Assembly: GCF_006517395.1 (NCBI RefSeq)
Contig: NZ_VDCY01000006.1
Span: 103,287-167,286, forward strand
Source: Terrilactibacillus laevilacticus
Lineage (GTDB): Bacteria; Bacillota; Bacilli; Bacillales; Sporolactobacillaceae
Reading direction: 5' to 3'
Length of the DNA: 64,000 nt
The notes under the pieces were generated by a model. It saw nothing but the letters and a program-made list of their open reading frames with translations, was not told the origin of the DNA and did no database searches. Below are positions 46,459 to 56,495 of this stretch, in pieces (position 1 is the first letter of the stretch; each line of letters begins with the position of its first letter). Made by a program: the position numbers and the translations under genes.

Positions 46459-46663
46459 CTTCTTTCCTCTCCCTCTCAAGTCTTTAACGACTTACCTTGT
46501 TTTTACATTACTCATTATTATAGACGGTTTACCTTATATATTTCCAATAGTCAATGGCGTTTTATCAGAAAGAGAGAATGAAATGAAACGCAACTTATTA
46601 GTATAAGAGGTCAATAGAAAACTAGAATAGCGATTCAGCTATATCCAAAAGAGGTGAAGAAAG

Positions 46664-46960
46664 TTGATAGGTTCTTTAATGAGAGAACTCAAGATGATTC
46701 AACCTGTTAACAAGGTACAGCCTGTTCGTCTCCACAAAAAGAAAAAGGAAACTTCCAGCTTTAAAGGGCATTTGAAGAAGAGCTTATCTTCTTATCAAGA
46801 AGGACAAGGTTCCAAGAAGAATGCTTGTGTTCCTTATGTTCTTAACCCGTTCATTCATTGGATGGAGAAACGATTGAGGAAAAGCCCGACTATGAAAAGG
46901 CGATGGCTCAATATCTCTATACGGAAAAGAAACATTCACATTTTGAGGTAAAAGCATAAC
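46664..46960 (+). pseudogene. Frameshifted small gene of mobile-element type
   Basis: Starts after AAAAGAGGTG (TTG 46664 or ATG 46679: MRELKMIQPVNKVQPVRLHK, SFKGHLKKSLSSYQEG). The sensible ending lies in another frame: VHSLDGETIEEKPDYEKAMA then QYLYTEKKHSHFEVKA and stop 46960, so one indel near 46850 separates the halves. Family not recognised. It forms a pair with the next gene. Confidence 0.55.
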
Positions 46961-47008
46961 CTCACATACCATTATTTATTTCAATAGCAGAAAAAGGAGA
47001 GAAGAAAA

Positions 47009-47306
47009 ATGGACGTTAATAAGTGGTTAGAAGAAATCGAAAAGAACCGGGAAAAAGTGGAACAAAAAGATCAGGAAAGTAAAGCACAAGGAATCCTAAA
47101 AGGCCGTTATATCCGAGAACCTTATGCGGATAGTTATGCCCTATATGAAGTTATCCGTAAGAACAAAAAGAGTGTTCGTATTCGGGTGATTACAGGCATT
47201 GGTGTCCCTGCTGGTCTGATACCGACTATGTAACAGCGGGTACCAACTTTGTAGCGTGGAAACCAAGAAAGTTACAGCTACATAGCTTTTTAGAAACAAA
47301 AAACAC
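47009..47306 (+). pseudogene. Frameshifted small gene of plasmid/phage type
   Basis: AAAGGAGAG precedes ATG 47009 (DVNKWLEEIEKNREKVEQKD, GRYIREPYADSYALYEVIRK). Near 47213 the frame shifts from GIGVPAGLIPTM, stop, to one reading WSDTDYVTAGTNFVAWKPRK, consistent with loss of one T. Similar small proteins occur on plasmids and conjugative elements in Bacillales; I do not know the function. Confidence 0.55.
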
Positions 47307-47606
47307 GAGGAAAACTGGAGAGTTGCTCCGATTTTCACTCGTGCTATTTACCGTTTATGTTTGACCATTTTACAAGTTGTTTGACCGTTTACCGTTTATG
47401 TTTGACGGAAACAGCTCGATTGCTGAACAACTCTATTGTTACTCAACAATTCTCTAATACACCTTTTGGTTCAGAAATACTTTTCCTTTCACTATAAGAA
47501 TACCCCTTTAGATAATCCATATCTAAAGGGGTAATACTTCACAACTTTTTTAAAACATCGTGACTTTATTTCAAATCAACAATCATTTAATCCCTTAATC
47601 TTTCCT

Positions 47607-49409
47607 TCACTCAACCGTAACCGACTTCGCAAGGTTTCTTGGTTTATCTACATCGCAGTCTCTTTGCAATGCGGCATAGTAAGCAAGCAATTGCACAGGT
47701 ATTGCGGCAACAAGTGGTGTGAGGTATTCGTGTACCTCTGGTAATATGATTTGGTCGTCGTCTTCAGCGGTGCTTTCCATGCTGATGATGCATGTGTTCG
47801 CACCTCGGGCAGCTACTTCTTTAAGATTGGAGCGTATGCTTCCATTGACATGGCTTTGGGTAGCTAAAGCAATGACTGGCGTGCCTTCTTCAATCAAAGC
47901 AATCGTACCGTGTTTAAGTTCTCCGCCGGCGAAACCCTCTGCTTGAATGTACGAAATTTCTTTAAGTTTGAGAGCCGCTTCCATACATACATAGTAGTCT
48001 GTGCTACGTCCGATGTAGAAGGCATTACGCGTTGTTTCAAAGTAGTTATGAGCTAAGTGCTCCATTAATTCTTTTTGATCGACGAGAACTTCCATGGCTT
48101 GAGCAACCAAGCTTAATTCGTGAATGACATCAAAGTCATGATGAAGGCCTTTACTTGTTGCGATATCAACAGCGAGTAGCGTAAGAACGGCAATCTGTGC
48201 TGTGTAAGCTTTAGTTGAAGCTACAGCAATTTCTGGACCTGCATGTAAGAGAAGCGTATGATCGGCTTCACGAGAAAGCGTCGATCCTTGGACATTGGTT
48301 AACGTAATCGTTGGGTAGCCCAATTTTTTCACTTGGACAAGAACCGAACGGCTGTCTGCTGTTTCACCACTTTGAGAAATAAAGATAAAGAGTGGTTTTT
48401 CAGACAAGAGCGGCATATTGTATGAGAATTCACTCGCAATATGAACTTCCGTTGGTACCTTTGCGATTCTCTCGAGCAGTTGTTTACCAACTAGACCAGC
48501 ATGAAAACTTGTGCCGCATGCTATGATGTACAAACGATCTGCATTTTTGACGGCGTCACGAATGTCCTGGTCAAGTTCGATTTTCCCGTTTACGCCTTGA
48601 TAAGCTGTGATGATATTCCGCATAACAGCTGGCTGTTCATCAATTTCTTTTAACATATAATGTGGATAAGTTCCTTTTTCAATGTCGCTGGCATCGAGTT
48701 CCGCTGTGAATGGCTCTCTAACTTGAACGTCACCTTGCAAATTCTTGATCGTTATGGATTCCTTTTTTACAATAACAATTTCTTCATCCATAATTTCAAA
48801 GAACTGGTTCGTCACTTGTAGCATTGCCATAGCGTCACTTGCAACAACATTAAAACCGTCGCCTTGACCCACTAATAAAGGACTTTTGTTTTTACCAACA
48901 TAGATGGTTTCTGCATCTTCACTGTCAATAAGTGCAATGGCATATGAACCGTGTACGAGACTAAGAGTGCGGCGAAGAGCTTCCTCGACCGTCATGCTAT
49001 CATTGACAAATTGTTCAATCATTTGAACAATTACTTCAGTATCCGTTTCACTTTGAAGTGTCACGTTATTGAGATACTCATCTCGGAGCGCTTCATAGTT
49101 ATCAATGACACCGTTGTGAACAAGCGAAAAACGGCCAGACGCACTTTGATGTGGATGCGCGTTTTCTCTATTTGGTTTACCATGTGTTGCCCAACGAGTA
49201 TGCCCAATACCCATCGTAGCAAATGTTTCTTGATCTATCCGATCAGCTAAAGCCGCAATACGTCCTTTTTCTTTATAGATATGGACACCATCTAAGTTGG
49301 CAAGCGCAATACCTGCTGAGTCATATCCGCGATATTCAAGCTTACGCAGTCCTTCTAATAGAATTGGCTTAGCCTCTTTGTTTCCAATATAACCGACGAT
49401 TCCGCACAT
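47607..49409 (-). CDS. glmS: Glutamine-fructose-6-phosphate aminotransferase
   Basis: 600-residue enzyme making glucosamine-6-phosphate from fructose-6-phosphate and glutamine, the first step of UDP-GlcNAc synthesis. [19 protein letters not shown] gives the N-terminal nucleophile Cys (start ATG 49409, AAGGGGG ahead); [16 protein letters not shown] completes the glutaminase. Two SIS domains follow ([49 protein letters not shown]) and the tail ends in [12 protein letters not shown]. Controlled by a glmS ribozyme in its leader and separated from glmM by a terminator, with its own promoter. Confidence 0.97.
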   Translation of the reverse strand: MCGIVGYIGNKEAKPILLEGLRKLEYRGYDSAGIALANLDGVHIYKEKGRIAALADRIDQETFATMGIGHTRWATHGKPNRENAHPHQSASGRFSLVHNGVIDNYEALRDEYLNNVTLQSETDTEVIVQMIEQFVNDSMTVEEALRRTLSLVHGSYAIALIDSEDAETIYVGKNKSPLLVGQGDGFNVVASDAMAMLQVTNQFFEIMDEEIVIVKKESITIKNLQGDVQVREPFTAELDASDIEKGTYPHYMLKEIDEQPAVMRNIITAYQGVNGKIELDQDIRDAVKNADRLYIIACGTSFHAGLVGKQLLERIAKVPTEVHIASEFSYNMPLLSEKPLFIFISQSGETADSRSVLVQVKKLGYPTITLTNVQGSTLSREADHTLLLHAGPEIAVASTKAYTAQIAVLTLLAVDIATSKGLHHDFDVIHELSLVAQAMEVLVDQKELMEHLAHNYFETTRNAFYIGRSTDYYVCMEAALKLKEISYIQAEGFAGGELKHGTIALIEEGTPVIALATQSHVNGSIRSNLKEVAARGANTCIISMESTAEDDDQIILPEVHEYLTPLVAAIPVQLLAYYAALQRDCDVDKPRNLAKSVTVE

Positions 49410-49427
49410 ATGGATTTCCCCCTTGTA

Positions 49428-49462
49428 GGGTAAGAAAACCACCGGGGGCAATTTTCTTACCC
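49428..49462 (-). promoter_or_regulatory. Hairpin just upstream of the glmS ribosome binding site
   Basis: GGGTAAGAAAA pairs with TTTTCTTACCC around a C/G-rich 13-base loop, ending 4 bases before AAGGGGG. There is no T-run, so it is not a normal terminator; it may stabilise the cleaved or uncleaved mRNA or affect ribosome access. Confidence 0.5.
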
Positions 49463-49547
49463 CACTTGTTTTAGTATTTTTAAGGCTTCATTAAAAGTCA
49501 ACAATTGATCCCTTTGATCGTATTGTTCTCCTTTTTGACTCCTCTTA

Positions 49548-49703
49548 TCAATCTCACGTCTTACTTTTGTACAAAAGGTCGCCCTTCTGGTTTGTATAAG
49601 ACTATCGGGTGTGAGTATCCCGAGAGGTATCCGCCGAACGCTCGATAAACCTCTTCCTCGTCAACTATTCCCTTCTCCGATCTGTGGAATAGTTCTGGCG
49701 CTT
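49548..49703 (-). ncRNA. glmS ribozyme (GlcN6P-responsive self-cleaving RNA)
   Basis: Minus-strand RNA begins A/GCGCCAGAACT with predicted cleavage between 49702 and 49701. Conserved blocks follow in order: GTTGACGAGG, TCGGCGGATACCTC, CCCGATAG and CCAGAAGGGCGACCTT. This matches the Bacillus glmS ribozyme closely. Cleavage by glucosamine-6-phosphate lowers glmS mRNA. Confidence 0.95.
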
Positions 49704-49749
49704 TATATGAACTTGTCGACCCTACCTTTCCATTCTAGACTCAAGATAA

Positions 49750-49779
49750 ATTCTATTCGAAAGGGACTATCCTTGTCAA
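49750..49779 (-). promoter_or_regulatory. Promoter of glmS
   Basis: TTGACA (49779-49774), 18-base spacer, TAGAAT (49755-49750) on the minus strand, 48 bases before the ribozyme cleavage site. Confidence 0.75.
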
Positions 49780-49912
49780 TCATTTTCTTATTCCCTAAAT
49801 GTCCTATTCTAATTCATCATTTATCCGTTTTCGATCCAATTCGTTTTAAAAAGTCATGACTTTCGTATTCATTTCTATTAACCTAAACGCATCTGTTGAC
49901 TGTTCTTAATAT

Positions 49913-49961
49913 AAAATATATGCGCTCAAGGCATGTTTCGTGACCTGTGCGCATATATTTT
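49913..49961 (-). terminator. Terminator between glmM and glmS
   Basis: AAAATATATGCGC and GCGCATATATTTT are perfect 13-base arms around a 23-base loop. Confidence 0.8.
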
Positions 49962-49985
49962 AGAAACGAGTTTATATGGATCTAT

Positions 49986-51338
49986 TTAGTTCGTTTTAGT
50001 ACCTAGTTCTTCTTCAACAACGGCCACAATTTTATCAACATAGCGAGCGCAGTCTTCCTCATTCGGTGCCTCGGCCATGATACGAACTAAAGGTTCCGTT
50101 CCAGATGGACGAACAAGGATGCGTCCTTGCCCTGACATTTCTTCTTCTACATCTTTTATTACACGAGCGACTTGATCATTTTCCGTCACATGATATTTAT
50201 CTTTCACCTGTACATTAACTAATTTTTGTGGGAAAGTTTTCATTGATGCAAGTTCAGATAGTTTCTTACCAGTGGCTTTCATAATGCTGACAATTTGCAA
50301 GGCCGTGAGCATTCCGTCACCCGTTGTAATGTGATCTAGAAAGATAATATGTCCAGATTGTTCTCCGCCAAGTGAATATCCGCCTGAACGCATTTCTTCC
50401 ATCACGTAACGATCACCAACGGCCGTTTGTTTTGATTCAATATTTTCTGCCTCAAGAGCTTTATAGAGACCGATGTTACTCATGACCGTCGTTACGAGAG
50501 TATTTTTATTAAGCTGCCCTTGTGACTTTAAATATTTAGCGCAAATAAACATAATTTGATCCCCATCGATGATGTTTCCCTCTTCATCAACGGCAATAAG
50601 TCTGTCTCCATCACCATCAAAGGCTAAACCAATATCTGCACCTTTTTCTTTAACAAAGTCACTTAATCCTTCTGGATGCGTAGAGCCGACACCATCGTTA
50701 ATATTCGTACCATTTGGAGCTGCTCCAATCGTGACAATATCTGCCTCTAAATCAGCAAAGAGATGCGGGGCAAGTGATGATGTTGATCCATTTGCACAAT
50801 CTAAAGCAATCGTGAGACCATTAAAGTCATCTTCCTGAATCGTTTGTTTCAAGAATTGAAGATATTTTTGACCACCTTCAAAATAATCTGTAACCGTGCC
50901 TAAATTTGGCCCTATTGGACGCGGAAGATCATCGACTTCCTTATCTAATAAACCCTCAATTTCATGTTCCTCTTCATCGGTTAATTTATAACCGTCACTA
51001 CCAAAAAACTTAATCCCATTATCTGCAACAGGATTATGAGAAGCCGATATCATGACCCCGGCATCTGCATCCATCGCTTTTGTTAAATAAGCAACGCCAG
51101 GTGTAGAAATGACACCTAGACGCATGACTTCAACTCCGATCGAAAGCAACCCAGACACTAACGCCCCTTCGAGCATATAGCCGGATATTCGTGTATCACG
51201 TCCAACTAACACTTTAGGGTGCTCCTTTTCTTTTGTTAAGATATATCCACCATAGCGCCCTAATTTAAAGGCAAGCTCTGGGGAAAGCTCACTATTGGCT
51301 ATTCCTCTTACCCCATCCGTTCCAAAATACTTTACCAT
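49986..51338 (-). CDS. glmM: Phosphoglucosamine mutase
   Basis: 450-residue enzyme converting glucosamine-6-phosphate to glucosamine-1-phosphate. [20 protein letters not shown] start, catalytic phosphoserine in [18 protein letters not shown], metal loop [16 protein letters not shown], sugar loop GEQSGHIIF and phosphate-binding [23 protein letters not shown] seven bases before ATG 51338. Last gene of the cdaA-cdaR-glmM operon, as in B. subtilis; CdaA activity is known to be modulated by GlmM. Confidence 0.97.
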   Translation of the reverse strand: MVKYFGTDGVRGIANSELSPELAFKLGRYGGYILTKEKEHPKVLVGRDTRISGYMLEGALVSGLLSIGVEVMRLGVISTPGVAYLTKAMDADAGVMISASHNPVADNGIKFFGSDGYKLTDEEEHEIEGLLDKEVDDLPRPIGPNLGTVTDYFEGGQKYLQFLKQTIQEDDFNGLTIALDCANGSTSSLAPHLFADLEADIVTIGAAPNGTNINDGVGSTHPEGLSDFVKEKGADIGLAFDGDGDRLIAVDEEGNIIDGDQIMFICAKYLKSQGQLNKNTLVTTVMSNIGLYKALEAENIESKQTAVGDRYVMEEMRSGGYSLGGEQSGHIIFLDHITTGDGMLTALQIVSIMKATGKKLSELASMKTFPQKLVNVQVKDKYHVTENDQVARVIKDVEEEMSGQGRILVRPSGTEPLVRIMAEAPNEEDCARYVDKIVAVVEEELGTKTN

Positions 51339-51396
51339 TATCAATCTCTCCTTCATATCATGTTCCTAAATATCTATGTGAAATAATCTATTTATA

Positions 51397-52731
51397 TCAC
51401 GTTGATGTGTCAGACGAATGATCAGATATCTTGACGGTCGCATATTTTGGTAATGCGCTTCCTTCAAATCCTTTAGGCATTGTTAATTTTATGGGCACTT
51501 CGTGAACGCCATTATCTAAATCACTAACATCAATGCTTGCAGTAATATCGGAAGAACTTAATTTCTTTAAATCGTCATTCTTACCTGTGACGGTTACATC
51601 TATTTTCTTATTACTAGGTTTTTCAAATGTCAATGTCTTGGTAGAATCGGCTCTACTGAATTGTATGGGCACCGCATTAAATTCTTTTGTAGATAAATCA
51701 CTATCCATTGTTGATGTGGTCTTATCCGTTGATTCTGTCCCTGATTCCGTTTTACTACCATTATTTTTATTATTATCCGATTTTGAAACTTGAACATCTA
51801 CACTGATGGTTTGCGGACTTATACTTTCAACACCCTTAGGAATCGGAACATTAACTTTGTCTGTTTTGTCTGATGTTAATCCATCAACAGGTACTTCAAT
51901 GGGTGGAATGGTGTCTATCTTATCCAATATACTTCTATCTGCAAAAATCGTGACTTTATTAACGTTAGGATCCATTCCATCAATTTGGTAACCATCAGCT
52001 GGGCTACCTTGTTCTATCAATTTTATAGGTAAATTCTTAGAAACACTAAATATAGGCACTTGAACGTTGACAGTCGCTGGATCGATCGCAACATTCAATT
52101 GATTCCCATTTGCATCATAGGCATTTAGAGTCACACTTTTGTTAACGGTCTGGTTAAGACCTTCTACACTCACAACACCCTTGATAAAAGCAATGGAATT
52201 GATCATATCCTCGCCACCAGTGACATCTACTGAATCAGGTGTAATCGCAGGATCACCAATATCATAACCTTTAGCGACATCATTTTTATTAAGAATGTCG
52301 ACACTTGCAGGCATTGATTTGGTTACTTTTTTTTGTAAAGTGACGGTTATTGAATCAGGTACAGAAACCACTTTCAGACCTGATGGAAACCCATCCGTTT
52401 CCACTTTAACATTATAAGTTCCAGCTTTCTTTCCTGTTAGATTAATCGAAGCAGACTTAGAATTAAGTAATTTTGCTTTTAAAATTTTATCACTGGGACC
52501 TTTTATTTCAAGCTTTACAGAATCTGGAGCACCGGTAATAACATACCGATTGGAGTCGAATTTTACATCTAGCTTTTCTGTCATCGATGTAGACTGCTGA
52601 TTATCTCCTAATAGATTAGCCTGACTTCCATTAGATGGCTGCTCCGTTGATGAAACAAAGGCATACAATAGAATGGCAGTAAATAGTGATATGGCTCTTA
52701 CAAACCACGGACTGCGTAACAATTTATCCAT
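51397..52731 (-). CDS. cdaR: CdaR (YbbR) regulator of the diadenylate cyclase
   Basis: 444-residue membrane-anchored protein: one N-terminal membrane segment (FVRAISLFTAILLYAFV) and about four extracytoplasmic YbbR repeats, recognisable by the recurring phrases DSVKLEIKGPSDKI, DSITVTLQKKV, SISPQTISVDVQVSK and KYATVKISDHSS. An Asn/Ser/Thr-rich low-complexity linker (~residues 315-345) precedes the last repeat. Overlaps the cdaA stop by 8 bases, showing translational coupling. It modulates CdaA; B. subtilis CdaR is slightly longer. Confidence 0.92.
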   Translation of the reverse strand: MDKLLRSPWFVRAISLFTAILLYAFVSSTEQPSNGSQANLLGDNQQSTSMTEKLDVKFDSNRYVITGAPDSVKLEIKGPSDKILKAKLLNSKSASINLTGKKAGTYNVKVETDGFPSGLKVVSVPDSITVTLQKKVTKSMPASVDILNKNDVAKGYDIGDPAITPDSVDVTGGEDMINSIAFIKGVVSVEGLNQTVNKSVTLNAYDANGNQLNVAIDPATVNVQVPIFSVSKNLPIKLIEQGSPADGYQIDGMDPNVNKVTIFADRSILDKIDTIPPIEVPVDGLTSDKTDKVNVPIPKGVESISPQTISVDVQVSKSDNNKNNGSKTESGTESTDKTTSTMDSDLSTKEFNAVPIQFSRADSTKTLTFEKPSNKKIDVTVTGKNDDLKKLSSSDITASIDVSDLDNGVHEVPIKLTMPKGFEGSALPKYATVKISDHSSDTST

Positions 52732-53542
52732 TGTGCTTACCTCTCCAATTCCATAGTGAGGAACTATTGACTCCAGAATTTAATTCTTGTGAGAGCAATT
52801 CTCTTAATCGATCTTCTGTAATGTCTCTAAATAGTTCTCCATTTTTTGTAACAGAAATGCCTCCAGTTTCCTCTGAAACCACAACTGTTACACTATCTGT
52901 CACTTCACTTACACCCATGGCTGCGCGATGTCTTGTCCCGAGTTCCTTTGAAATAAAAGGGCTTTCTGACAGTGGTAAATAACACGCGGCGGCTATCAAT
53001 TCATTTTCCCTAATGATAACAGCACCATCATGAAGCGGCGTATTTGGTATAAAAACATTAATTAATAATTGTGATGTCAAATGTGCATTTAAAGGAATGC
53101 CCGTCTCGATATAATCATTTAAACCAGTTTTTCGTTCTATAGACATAAGGGCCCCTATACGACGCTTGGCCATATAGGATGAGGCTTTAACAATACCGTC
53201 AATTGTATGATTATGCTTTTCTTCTTCTGCAACGACCCCACGTGAAAAGAATCTTCCACGGCCAAGTTGTTCAAGTGCGCGGCGTAATTCTGGTTGGAAA
53301 ATGATAATGATAGCAAGTAATCCCCATGTAATCGCTTTGTTTGTGATCCACTCTAAAGTTCTAAGACCAAAGAAACTACTCAAGAACCAGACAACAATGA
53401 TGACAAGTATCCCCTTTGCTAATTGAACAGCTTTGGTTCCACGTATCACCATAATCAGTTTATAGACAACATAAGTCACAACTAAAATATCAATGATGTC
53501 AGTTAAATAGTTAAGTATATTAAAATGCGCCCATGAAAACAT
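52724..53542 (-). CDS. cdaA: Diadenylate cyclase CdaA (c-di-AMP synthase)
   Basis: 272-residue membrane enzyme making c-di-AMP from two ATP. Three N-terminal membrane segments (residues ~10-80), a coiled region and the DAC domain with the invariant DGA (LHDGAVIIRENE) and RHR (LGTRHRAAMGVSEV). GGAGG before ATG 53542. Heads the cdaA-cdaR-glmM operon, which links c-di-AMP with cell-wall precursor synthesis. In the window it is separated from rsiW by a terminator and ~600 bases, unlike the tighter B. subtilis layout. Confidence 0.96.
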   Translation of the reverse strand: MFSWAHFNILNYLTDIIDILVVTYVVYKLIMVIRGTKAVQLAKGILVIIVVWFLSSFFGLRTLEWITNKAITWGLLAIIIIFQPELRRALEQLGRGRFFSRGVVAEEEKHNHTIDGIVKASSYMAKRRIGALMSIERKTGLNDYIETGIPLNAHLTSQLLINVFIPNTPLHDGAVIIRENELIAAACYLPLSESPFISKELGTRHRAAMGVSEVTDSVTVVVSEETGGISVTKNGELFRDITEDRLRELLSQELNSGVNSSSLWNWRGKHNG

Positions 53543-54149
53543 GGCTGTCGTCCTCCAAATTCATTACTTGTATATCTTTCATAATGCAAGTAGGCTATCT
53601 AAAATTCAAAACTGTTATTATCTATTACAAAGTGAAAGTAGCCGAATGAGGAGCAAGAAGATTAGGATGGTGCCAGATATGAACTGGTTTCCACTTATAT
53701 GGAGACTTCCATGCTCTTCGGATGTGTTCATCAATTAACAATCAAGATAATCGATCAAAACGAACATCCGAGATTCGCTGCTTATTATTTGCACTTTTTC
53801 GAACTAATTATGAGTTCTTAAAAGCAGCAAATAGGATAACTGATAACTGGGGGGTTCATATAACTTGTCTATTCATTATATCACAAGACTAAATGAAACT
53901 TTATTTATACCATGACCTGATGATTAAACTTTTTTTCGTTTATGTAAAACCACCTATATAGCATTATTCGAAAGACTAATATTATACTATGTCGGTCATG
54001 ACTTAAAAATGAGTTACTCTTTAAAGAGCAACCCATTTTAGCTTATACTCATATTCCTTTATTTTGCGTATTTAATTCTTCCAATATTCATATTGAACAA
54101 ATAAATTCTCCGTTATTCAACATCTCTAGACGATGCACTGAATATTTAT
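53543..54149. other. Gene-free spacer between rsiW and cdaA
   Basis: No frame with a ribosome site or protein-like composition on either strand. It holds a terminator (54006-54038: AAAATGAGTTACTCTTT with AAAGAGCAACCCATTTT) for the sigW-rsiW operon, and presumably the cdaA promoter, which I could not place. Confidence 0.6.
54006..54038 (-). terminator. Terminator of sigW-rsiW
   Basis: AAAATGAGTTACTCTTT pairs with AAAGAGCAACCCATTTT; two G-U/A-C positions; T-rich on the minus side. Confidence 0.7.
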
Positions 54150-54773
54150 CTAAAATATAATTTGAAAGAAATGCTTGATATGATACCAAACCCAAGAAAC
54201 CAGTTTGTTAATCTGCTCGATATCACCCGTTACGTGTCCTGCCGAAGCTTGCAGAGATTGACTATTGATGAGAACGACATCACCTTTAACTTTTCCCTCA
54301 ATTTTCACTTTTCCATTTTGTACAATAAGATCTCCGTTAATTACTTCATCTTTAGGTACAATGACCGTATTTCCCCGATAGGCGATATGTCCCTTCCCGT
54401 CTACAGTCGCTTGAAACGAGTTATCATTCCAAGTTGAAAAAATATACCCTGACATAAGAATCATAAATATGGCAGCTGCCACAATGACAGGATGCCGAGT
54501 AAACCATCCGCCTACCAATGGTTTCCGATTTGAAGGGAGACGCATCCTCACCGAATCCGTAAATCCAAGGGATGGGTTCGGATGTGGCAATTGGCCTAAT
54601 AATGAAGTTGAAGTTTGTAACTCTTCATAGTGTTTGCGGCATCTCTCACATGTCTCAATATGCTTCATCAGTTTATCTTCTTCATCGGTTGTTGCATCTC
54701 CATCCAAGACTTTATGCATGAGCTGAATGATTCTTTCTGAACAAGCCAAATGATGTTCACCCCTTATTGACAT
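54150..54773 (-). CDS. rsiW: Anti-sigma-W factor RsiW
   Basis: 207-residue type II membrane anti-sigma factor. The cytoplasmic zinc-binding domain has HIETCERCRKHYEEL (HxxxCxxC) with the upstream LMHKVLDGDATTDEE helix; a single membrane segment lies near residue 105 (HPVIVAAAIFMILMSGYIF), and the extracytoplasmic part has the polymer-like NGDLIVQNGKVKIEGKVKGD repeat. Overlaps the sigW stop by 17 bases. RsiW is cleaved by PrsW and RasP under envelope stress, releasing SigW. Confidence 0.93.
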   Translation of the reverse strand: MSIRGEHHLACSERIIQLMHKVLDGDATTDEEDKLMKHIETCERCRKHYEELQTSTSLLGQLPHPNPSLGFTDSVRMRLPSNRKPLVGGWFTRHPVIVAAAIFMILMSGYIFSTWNDNSFQATVDGKGHIAYRGNTVIVPKDEVINGDLIVQNGKVKIEGKVKGDVVLINSQSLQASAGHVTGDIEQINKLVSWVWYHIKHFFQIIF

Positions 54774-55329
54774 GACGCAAACGTTTCCGTAGTGCTTCTC
54801 GTCCACGATGTATTCTTGTTTTAACTGTTCCCACAGGTATGTTCAATATTTCACTGATTTCTTTTAAATTCATGTCTTGAATATATTTTAGAACGATGGC
54901 TGAACGATATTTTAGAGGAAGTTGATTAATCTCTTGTTGAATGAGTGCTTGGGTTTCACTATTAACAATCGATTCCTCTGGCAGTGGCTCACCATCCGCT
55001 AGTTGAGATTTTAATGTAAAATCCTCAGTACCAGGCAAATCAGCATCTAGGTAAACGCTTGGTTTCTTTTTTCGTAAATAGTCGATTGAGAGGTTTGTGG
55101 CAATGCGATAGAGCCATGTTGAAAATTTGCGTTCAACATCATACTTGTCTATTTTCGTGTAAGCTCGAATAAAGGCTTCTTGGGATAAATCTTCAGCCTC
55201 TTGTCTATTCCCAACCATACGCAAACAGATGTTGTATACGCCATTTTTATACATATCCACGACTTCAGCAAATGCCAAATGATCTCCCTTTTTAATTTTC
55301 TTTATAAGTCGATTAATATCTTCTTCCAT
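54757..55329 (-). CDS. sigW: ECF sigma factor SigW
   Basis: 190-residue extracytoplasmic-function sigma factor. Region 2: EAEDLSQEAFIRAYTKIDKY and RKFSTWLYRIATNLSIDYLR; region 4: LPLKYRSAIVLKYIQDMNLK and EISEILNIPVGTVKTRIHRG. ATG 55329 (MEEDINRLIK) lies 5 bases after GAGAGGAA; a longer upstream frame would start inside the promoter. Directs the envelope-stress and antimicrobial-detoxification regulon and its own operon. Confidence 0.95.
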   Translation of the reverse strand: MEEDINRLIKKIKKGDHLAFAEVVDMYKNGVYNICLRMVGNRQEAEDLSQEAFIRAYTKIDKYDVERKFSTWLYRIATNLSIDYLRKKKPSVYLDADLPGTEDFTLKSQLADGEPLPEESIVNSETQALIQQEINQLPLKYRSAIVLKYIQDMNLKEISEILNIPVGTVKTRIHRGREALRKRLRHVNKG

Positions 55330-55358
55330 CGGTTCCTCTCTTTTGAAACAATATTGTA

Positions 55359-55385
55359 TACGGATGCCTCTACTAAAAGGTTTCA
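55359..55385 (-). promoter_or_regulatory. Autoregulatory SigW promoter
   Basis: TGAAAC (55385-55380), 17-base spacer, CGTA (55362-55359) fits the SigW consensus TGAAAC-N16/17-CGTA, 30 bases before the sigW start. Confidence 0.85.
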
Positions 55386-55625
55386 AAATAATTTTATCAA
55401 ATTTTTTCATATAAAAGGGGAAAAATGAAACAATTTTAGACTTTTTACCCTTTTCATTCTTAAAGAATCACGAAGTAGCCTTTGAAAAGGTGAAACTTCC
55501 ATCAGTGGAAAGCTTACTAACCGTTAAGGCGGGATAAATTAAAAAAGATCATCTGTCTTTCGTTTTTTTTCAATCCATTATAACTTAAGAAAGGTAAGAA
55601 TCTACATTTAATTTAACCAAAATAA

Positions 55626-55656
55626 AAAAACGCAAACAGCTGGTGTCTACGTTTTG
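55626..55656 (-). terminator. Terminator of the tRNA cluster
   Basis: On the minus strand AACGTAGACA pairs imperfectly with TGTTTGCGTT and is followed by TTTTTTATT, 15 bases after the tRNA-Ala gene. Confidence 0.8.
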
Positions 55657-55670
55657 GCTTTCCATATGTA

Positions 55671-55746
55671 TGGTGGAGCCTAGCGGGATCGAACCGCTGA
55701 CCTCCTGCGTGCAAAGCAGGCGCTCTCCCAGCTGAGCTAAGGCCCC
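55671..55746 (-). tRNA. tRNA-Ala (UGC)
   Basis: 76-base cloverleaf from GGGGCCTTAGCTCAG to GGCTCCACCA; anticodon loop TTTGCAC; CCA encoded. Confidence 0.97.
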
Positions 55747-55764
55747 ATACTATTTATGTAATTT

Positions 55765-55839
55765 TGGAGCGGAAGACGGGATTCGAACCCGCGACCCCCA
55801 CCTTGGCAAGGTGATGTTCTACCACTGAACTACTTCCGC
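55765..55839 (-). tRNA. tRNA-Gly (GCC)
   Basis: 75 bases, GCGGAAGTAGTTCAG to TTCCGCTCCA; anticodon loop TTGCCAA; CCA encoded. The next 109 bases (55840-55948) hold no recognisable tRNA, although the spacers elsewhere in the cluster are short. Confidence 0.97.
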
Positions 55840-55948
55840 GCCTTTAAAATGGGATACGGTAAAGGGAATTGAATCAAATGCGTCCGTTGACGACGACATC
55901 TAGAATTTAGCAGTATCTGTTCCGCAATATCCGTGTACTAAGTAAAAG

Positions 55949-56021
55949 TGAGCCATGGAGGATTCGAACCTCCGACCCTCTGATTAAAAGTCAGATGCTC
56001 TACCAACTGAGCTAATGGCTC
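55949..56021 (-). tRNA. tRNA-Lys (UUU)
   Basis: 73 bases, GAGCCATTAGCTCAG to CATGGCTCA; anticodon loop CTTTTAA; CCA not encoded (CTTTTAC follows). Confidence 0.97.
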
Positions 56022-56035
56022 ATATATTTGTTGAG

Positions 56036-56120
56036 TGGTGGAGGGAGAAGGATTCGAACCTTCGAACTCGTAGAGAGCGGATTTACAGTCCGCCGCGTTT
56101 AGCCACTTCGCTATCCCTCC
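56036..56120 (-). tRNA. tRNA-Tyr (GUA)
   Basis: 85 bases with the long variable arm of class II tRNAs; anticodon loop CTGTAAA; CCA encoded. Confidence 0.97.
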
Positions 56121-56128
56121 AAAATTGG

Positions 56129-56204
<76 letters not shown>

Positions 56205-56207
56205 ATA

Positions 56208-56283
56208 TGGTGGAGGATGACGGGCTCGAACCGCCGACCCTCTGCTTGTAAGGCAGATGCTCTCCCAGCTGAGCTAATCCTCC
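56208..56283 (-). tRNA. tRNA-Val (UAC)
   Basis: 76 bases, GGAGGATTAGCTCAG to TCCTCCACCA; anticodon loop CTTACAA; CCA encoded; only 3 bases from tRNA-Thr. Confidence 0.97.
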
Positions 56284-56291
56284 ATATGTAT

Positions 56292-56366
56292 TGGTGACCC
56301 GTACGGGATTCGAACCCGTGTTACCGCCGTGAAAGGGCGGTGTCTTAACCGCTTGACCAACGGGCC
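56292..56366 (-). tRNA. tRNA-Glu (UUC)
   Basis: 75 bases, GGCCCGTTGGTCAAG to CGGGTCACCA; anticodon loop CTTTCAC; CCA encoded. First gene of the minus-strand cluster Glu-Val-Thr-Tyr-Lys-Gly-Ala. Confidence 0.97.
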
Positions 56367-56495
56367 GTTTAACTCCCCAATCGACGTTTTTTATTATATC
56401 TAGTTTGTCCCAACTTGTAAAGCCATTCTTTAAAAGCTTTTATATTCCGAATCTTTCATTTTATTTGTCAGTAAAAACGGTTATTACATCGTTGA

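Noticed and set aside
55840..55948. Possible degenerate tRNA in the 109-base gap of the tRNA cluster
   Set aside because: No cloverleaf, T-loop GTTCGA or acceptor pairing found on either strand.
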